Source: Photobacterium aquimaris (GTDB taxonomy: Bacteria; Pseudomonadota; Gammaproteobacteria; Enterobacterales; Vibrionaceae). Taken from it: DNA of 64,000 nt. Below, one piece after another: positions 59,576 through 64,000 of the stretch (position 1 is its first letter; each line of letters opens with the position of its first letter). The notes under the pieces were generated by a model. It did not search any database, had not been told where the DNA came from, and worked only from the letters and a program-made list of their open reading frames with translations. The position numbers and the translations under genes were made by a program. The stretch covers positions 215,900 through 279,899 of the forward strand of contig NZ_MSCC01000003.1 of assembly GCF_002954455.1 (NCBI RefSeq). Direction: 5' to 3'.

Positions 59576-60487
59576 ATGAATATTCGAGATCTTGAGTATC
59601 TTGTCGCTCTCTCTGAGCATAAACATTTTCGTAAAGCAGCTGAAGCATGTTATGTCAGTCAGCCTACTCTCAGTGGTCAAATTCGTAAATTAGAAGATGA
59701 GCTGGGAGTATCGCTGTTGGAACGAACCAGTCGTCGTGTTCTTTTTACCGATGCGGGATTGAGTTTAGTCGCCCAAGCTCAGAAAGTGTTGCTTGAGGTC
59801 AAAATATTGACCGAACTTGCTAGTTTACAAGGAGAAAGCATGGCTGGGCCATTACATATTGGTTTTATTCCGACTGTCGGGCCATATTTATTACCACAAA
59901 TCATTCCGACCCTAAAAGAAGCCTTCCCTGATTTAGAGCTGTTTTTACATGAAGCGCAAACCCATCAGCTGGTTCAGCAGCTTGAAGAAGGTAAATTAGA
60001 CTGCATGATTTTAGCAGCAGTAAAAGAAAGTGAGCCGTTCATTGAATTGCCCCTGTATGACGAACCTATGATGCTTGCAGTGCCTGAAACGCATCAATGG
60101 GCACATGACAAAGAAATTGATATGTCGCGATTACATGGTGAAACTCTATTAATGCTTGAAGATGGCCATTGTTTACGTAATCAAGCATTAGGTTTTTGTT
60201 TTGCTGCTGGCGCGCGCGATGATGGCCGTTTTAAAGCAACCAGTCTTGAAACGCTACGTAACATGGTTGCCGCGGGCAGTGGAATAACGCTATTGCCACA
60301 ACTGGCAACGCCGAAAGAGCATTGTCGAGATGGAGTGTGCTATATCGCTGCTGAGCATCCACAACCGACGCGATTGATTACGTTAGCTTACCGTCCGGGT
60401 TCACCGCTGAAGTCGCGTTATGAAAAACTAGCGGCAGTGATTAAGTCTAAAATGCCACAGATCTTTGCTAACCACGTTCAAAAATAG
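59576..60487 (+). CDS. oxyR: Peroxide-sensing LysR-type regulator OxyR
   Basis: 303 residues from the ATG at 59576 (MNIRDLEYLVALSEHKHFRK). The helix-turn-helix is near residues 18-45. Cys199 and Cys208 (GHCLRNQALGFC) are at the exact positions of the peroxide-sensing disulfide pair in E. coli OxyR (305 residues). It activates antioxidant genes on oxidation. Convergent with mrcA; argH-oxyR neighbourhood as in E. coli. Confidence 0.97.
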   Translation: MNIRDLEYLVALSEHKHFRKAAEACYVSQPTLSGQIRKLEDELGVSLLERTSRRVLFTDAGLSLVAQAQKVLLEVKILTELASLQGESMAGPLHIGFIPTVGPYLLPQIIPTLKEAFPDLELFLHEAQTHQLVQQLEEGKLDCMILAAVKESEPFIELPLYDEPMMLAVPETHQWAHDKEIDMSRLHGETLLMLEDGHCLRNQALGFCFAAGARDDGRFKATSLETLRNMVAAGSGITLLPQLATPKEHCRDGVCYIAAEHPQPTRLITLAYRPGSPLKSRYEKLAAVIKSKMPQIFANHVQK

Positions 60488-60523
60488 CCATTGATGGGTA
60501 AAGCAGGCAGTGACATTTCACTT

Positions 60524-60554
60524 AAAAAAAGAGCGCTGATTAGCGCTCTTTTTT
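60524..60554. terminator. Bidirectional terminator between oxyR and mrcA
   Basis: GAGCGCT pairs with AGCGCTC around GATT, flanked by A7 upstream and T6 downstream, so it works on both strands. Confidence 0.92.
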
Positions 60555-60569
60555 ATTTAGGGGTAACAG

Positions 60570-63173
60570 TTAGAACAATTCTTCTGCTGTTTCGGCATCA
60601 AATTTCTGTTCTGAGTTAACCTGACTTGCAGATTGGGTTGGTTCCGTCCCTTTGATGAAGTACTCATACATTGAACTTGCATCATCACGATCTGAAAGCT
60701 TACCTGTAGCACGGTCAATACGTACTTTGACGATATCCGCTGGTATTTGTAATGGCTGCTCTGGTGTGTCTCTCAGCGCGGTATGCATGAAACTAATCCA
60801 TGCAGGTTGAGCTGCATTACCGCCATATTCACCACCTGTGATTTGGTTTTTACCTAAGTTTTTATTAAAACTGGTACGCCCTAGCGCATGACGATGATCA
60901 TCAAAACCGACCCAAGTTGTGGCAACAATATTAGGGCCAAAGCCGGTATACCAAGCATCTTTTGAGTCGTTAGTCGTACCTGTTTTACCACCAATATCAT
61001 GGCGACCTAATACTCGCGCTCTAAAGCCTGTACCGTAAAGATGACCAGGTTCACCCCAAATGTTACTGTTTAACATTTGACGAACAAGGAAAGCATTTTG
61101 CTCACTGATCACTTCTGGCGCATAGCGCACAGGTGGTGGTGTGATCACTTGTTCAAGTTGGGCTAAGGTTGGTTTCTCAGTTACAGCTGCTACTGGTTTT
61201 TGACCTGCTGGTGCATTTTCAGCCGCGGTGGCTGCTGCTGTTGCCAATGCGACTTGCATTTTCGCCTGTGGATTTTGACTTTGACAGACATTATTACAGA
61301 CAATTTTGGGATTGGCGGTGTAGATCAACTTACCATCATTATTATCAACTTTATTGATTAAAAATGGTTTTACTGCATAACCACCGTTAGCAAATACAGA
61401 GTAACCCTGTGCTAACTCTAATGGTGTTAAGCTGCCCGCACCTAGTGCTAATGGTTCTGCATGAGGAAGATCCGCACGTTTAAAGCCAAAGCGAGTGAGG
61501 TAGTTAATGGTGTAATCTAAACCTGCCATTCTTAACACACGAATAGCCATTACGTTGATTGAACGTGCTAAACCAATACGTGCGCGTGTTGGACCACCAT
61601 AACGGCCATCAGCATTTTTTGGTCGCCATGCGGTGCCTTGCCATTTGTCCCACTTGGTGATTGGCGCGTCATTGATCAAAGTGGCTAGTGTTAGCCCTTT
61701 TTGAATCGCGGCAGAGTAAATAAACGGCTTGATCCCTGAACCAACCTGACGGACTGATTGAGTAGCACGGTTAAATTTACTTTGGGTGTAATTAAACCCT
61801 CCCACCATTGCCAAGATTGCGCCATTATTTGGCGACATGGCTACAAATGAGGTGTTTGCTCCTGGCACTTGGCTTAATACCCAGTGATCAGTTGTTACTG
61901 CGGCAGTATCAGCTGTTGCAGTGATGGTGATTGCTTTATTTTGCACCCAAATTTGTTGACCTGCAGTGACAATTTGTGCCGCAGTTGTTGGTGCAGGACC
62001 TTGAGCCTTATCGGTTAAGTATTTACGCGCCCATTTAATCCCATTCCAATTTAGCGTTACCGTCAGACCTTGCTTGGTAACAACGACTACGCTTTGTTGA
62101 TTAACTTTAGTAACCACTGCTGGAATTAATTCACCATAGGTTGGTTGAGTACTCAGTTTTTCAACAATTTGGTTAGCATTAAGCGGCGTTTGTCCTGGCT
62201 TCCATAACACAGCTGTTGGACCACGATAGCCATGACGCTCATCGTAGTTTAGGAGGTTATCCACGGCTGATTGCTGTGCCGCATGCTGTAACTTAGCATT
62301 AATGGTGGTGTAAACATCCATGCCTTTAGTGTAAGCATCTTCACCGTAACGATTAACCATCCATGCTCGTGCTCGTTCTGCTACATACGGTGCATAAAGT
62401 TGAATTTCGGCACCATGATAATGAGAAACGATAGGCTCTGAACGGGCTTGATCCATTTGCGCCTTAGTGATGTAACCTTCTTTATACATACGATCTAACA
62501 CTACGTTACGACGTGTTGTCGCGCGATCAATCGAATAAATCGGGTTCATGGTTGACGGTGCTTTTGGTAAGCCCGCAATAACAGCCATTTCACTCAAGGT
62601 TAATTGGTCAACACTTTTACCAAAGTATACTTGTGCCGCAGCGCCGACACCATAAGCGCGATAGCCGAGGTAAATTTTATTTAAGTAAAGATCAAGAATT
62701 TGATCTTTCGTTAAAATTTGCTCGATATGGATCGCAATAAATGCTTCTCGAATTTTACGTGAGAAGGTTTTTTTATTGGAGAGGAAAAAGTTTCGTGCCA
62801 GCTGCTGAGTGATCGTACTAGCACCTTGGCGCGCATGACCTGTGGTTAGCATCACAAACGCTGCACGTGCAATACCAATTGGATCAACGCCATGATGTTC
62901 ATAAAAACGACTGTCTTCGGTCGCAATAAAACCATCGACCAATAGTGGTGGCATTTGTTTAAGTGTTAATGGTATACGACGTTTCTCACCAAACTGCGAG
63001 ATCAGTTCGCCATCGGCACTGTACACCCTTAACGGTGTTTGGAGCTCGACATCTTTTAATTTAGCAACATCAGGTAAGTCTGGTTTTAGGTATAAATAAA
63101 AACCAAAAATTGTACCCACTCCAAGAATGATGCAAATTATTGCAAGTATTAGTAATCGCTTTATGAACTTCAC
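60570..63173 (-). CDS. mrcA: Penicillin-binding protein 1A
   Basis: 867 residues (E. coli 850). A membrane anchor (about 8-28) precedes a GT51 glycosyltransferase domain with ATEDSRFYEHHGVD and GASTITQQLARNFFL, an OB-like insertion, and a transpeptidase domain with the SxxK serine in GSGIKPFIY, SIN, and KTGTTNDSKDAW. A Pro/Ala-rich stretch (ATAAATAAENAPAGQKP) lies between. It polymerises and cross-links peptidoglycan. It is divergent from pilM, a widely conserved arrangement. Confidence 0.96.
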   Translation of the reverse strand: MKFIKRLLILAIICIILGVGTIFGFYLYLKPDLPDVAKLKDVELQTPLRVYSADGELISQFGEKRRIPLTLKQMPPLLVDGFIATEDSRFYEHHGVDPIGIARAAFVMLTTGHARQGASTITQQLARNFFLSNKKTFSRKIREAFIAIHIEQILTKDQILDLYLNKIYLGYRAYGVGAAAQVYFGKSVDQLTLSEMAVIAGLPKAPSTMNPIYSIDRATTRRNVVLDRMYKEGYITKAQMDQARSEPIVSHYHGAEIQLYAPYVAERARAWMVNRYGEDAYTKGMDVYTTINAKLQHAAQQSAVDNLLNYDERHGYRGPTAVLWKPGQTPLNANQIVEKLSTQPTYGELIPAVVTKVNQQSVVVVTKQGLTVTLNWNGIKWARKYLTDKAQGPAPTTAAQIVTAGQQIWVQNKAITITATADTAAVTTDHWVLSQVPGANTSFVAMSPNNGAILAMVGGFNYTQSKFNRATQSVRQVGSGIKPFIYSAAIQKGLTLATLINDAPITKWDKWQGTAWRPKNADGRYGGPTRARIGLARSINVMAIRVLRMAGLDYTINYLTRFGFKRADLPHAEPLALGAGSLTPLELAQGYSVFANGGYAVKPFLINKVDNNDGKLIYTANPKIVCNNVCQSQNPQAKMQVALATAAATAAENAPAGQKPVAAVTEKPTLAQLEQVITPPPVRYAPEVISEQNAFLVRQMLNSNIWGEPGHLYGTGFRARVLGRHDIGGKTGTTNDSKDAWYTGFGPNIVATTWVGFDDHRHALGRTSFNKNLGKNQITGGEYGGNAAQPAWISFMHTALRDTPEQPLQIPADIVKVRIDRATGKLSDRDDASSMYEYFIKGTEPTQSASQVNSEQKFDAETAEELF

Positions 63174-63321
63174 TTGAGATTTCCCGTTACGCCATCGTTC
63201 TGGCGGTCATTATCTATTATCTTTTACCTTCAAGTATAAAGATAACAAAAAATTAATTAATGCCGTTGATGGTGTTTATTCGAAATAGTTTGTTTTTTCG
63301 CCACATGGGAGCATAACACGG

Positions 63322-64000
63322 ATGTTTCGGAACCCATTAAGTGTTGGGGTAGATATTGGCAATCACAGTATAAAAGCTGTGGTTCTGCAACAAAAAAAAG
63401 AGCAGTTTGAGTTAGCTGCATTTGTTGAAGTTGAGTTGACTAAATCGGTTATAAACGATCAGCATAGCGTGAATAATGCTGAACTGTTGTCAGCAATGCG
63501 TCAAATTAAAAAGCAATTACCGTGGCAAGCCAAAGCCGTTACCTTAGCCTTACCCGATAGTGCTGTGATCAGCAAAGTTGTTCAATTAGGTACTAGTCTT
63601 AGCGAGGAGGAGGCTGAGTTCGCTATCGTGCAAGCGTTAGGTGCAGCATCGCCGTTTCCCGTTGAAGAGTTGTGGTTTGATTATTTTCCACTAAATAGTG
63701 ACCGTTTTAGTGATGCCGTTGCGACTACACCATTTCAAGTCTTTGCCTCACGCAGAGAAACCATCGATAACCGAGTTAATACACTGATTAAATTAGGGTT
63801 CAAGCCTAAAATCATGGAATTACAAACCCATGCTTTATTATGGTTAGCTGAGCATTTGGCTGAGATGGGTAGTCATTATAATCAATGGGGGGTGGTAGAT
63901 GTTGGTAAGCGGCATACAGAGTTTTGTATGAAGCCACAAGGTAGCGCGGCTTACCACCGTGAAATTCGTTTTGGTACTAGCATGTTAGATGCTCAAGATG
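63322..64000 (+). CDS. pilM: Type IV pilus assembly protein PilM, partial
   Basis: The first 226 codons are present; the gene runs off the right edge. SVGVDIGNHSIKAVVL is the actin-like phosphate-1 loop of PilM, and WGVVDVGKRHTEFC is the phosphate-2 region. PilM binds the cytoplasmic tail of PilN in the inner-membrane alignment complex (PilMNOPQ). Position divergent from mrcA is conserved and supports a following pilNOPQ operon that is outside the window. Confidence 0.93.
   Translation, partial: MFRNPLSVGVDIGNHSIKAVVLQQKKEQFELAAFVEVELTKSVINDQHSVNNAELLSAMRQIKKQLPWQAKAVTLALPDSAVISKVVQLGTSLSEEEAEFAIVQALGAASPFPVEELWFDYFPLNSDRFSDAVATTPFQVFASRRETIDNRVNTLIKLGFKPKIMELQTHALLWLAEHLAEMGSHYNQWGVVDVGKRHTEFCMKPQGSAAYHREIRFGTSMLDAQD

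Noticed and set aside
1..64000. CRISPR arrays, insertion sequences, prophage, tRNA or rRNA genes
   Set aside because: No spaced direct repeats, transposase, integrase or RNA-gene-like sequence was seen anywhere in the window.

Overview
The window reads as a stretch of primary chromosome from a gammaproteobacterium of the family Vibrionaceae. A Photobacterium-like organism is my best guess, made from protein resemblance and moderate-to-low GC, not from a database search. Supporting signs are an AphA-type PadR regulator, an ArgH fused to an acetyltransferase domain, a peroxiredoxin-glutaredoxin fusion beside oxyR, and gene order close to the E. coli cpx-pfkA-tpiA-glp-hslVU-metJBL-ppc-arg-oxyR region. 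There are no rRNA, tRNA, insertion sequence, prophage or CRISPR signals. Almost all genes are housekeeping.

Layout. (1) 1-5054: start of coaBC, then radC, rpmB-rpmG, a small membrane protein, mutM, a UDP-sugar epimerase and coaD. A 9-bp tandem repeat follows the rpmBG terminator. (2) 5061-16670: lipopolysaccharide core and lipid A region with two inner-core transferases, kdkA, waaA, waaF, several family 4/9/25 glycosyltransferases, an O-antigen ligase-like protein and lpxM. One glycosyltransferase is split by an A7 frameshift, and the segment 12.3-15.7 kb is visibly AT-rich. (3) 16967-24532: TetR regulator, envC, gpmI, then rhodanese-secB-gpsA-cysE and trmL. (4) 24629-31764: cpxRA facing cpxP, then pfkA, tpiA, a DUF3135-like protein, fpr and a cysteine-rich winged-helix regulator. 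(5) 31970-44905: glpFKX, zapB, rraA, menA, hslVU with a heat-shock promoter, ftsN, cytR, priA, rpmE. (6) 45026-53034: metJ facing metBL across four contiguous met boxes, aphA, ppc. (7) 53207-64000: a long arg leader, argC-argB-argG-argH(A), the Prx-Grx hybrid and oxyR around a well-spaced OxyR site, mrcA and the start of pilM.

Regulation is unusually legible: met boxes, Cpx boxes, an OxyR site, a sigma-32 promoter, and paired intrinsic terminators at most convergent gene ends. The observations most worth checking are a 15-codon open frame ending in three arginine codons in the argC leader (a possible arginine attenuator peptide), the A7 slippery run in a lipopolysaccharide glycosyltransferase, the 9-bp tandem repeat abutting an extended -10 promoter, and several strongly structured intergenic elements (glpF-zapB, cytR-ftsN, gpmI leader). 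argE, metF, fieF and grxC are absent from the places they hold in E. coli.
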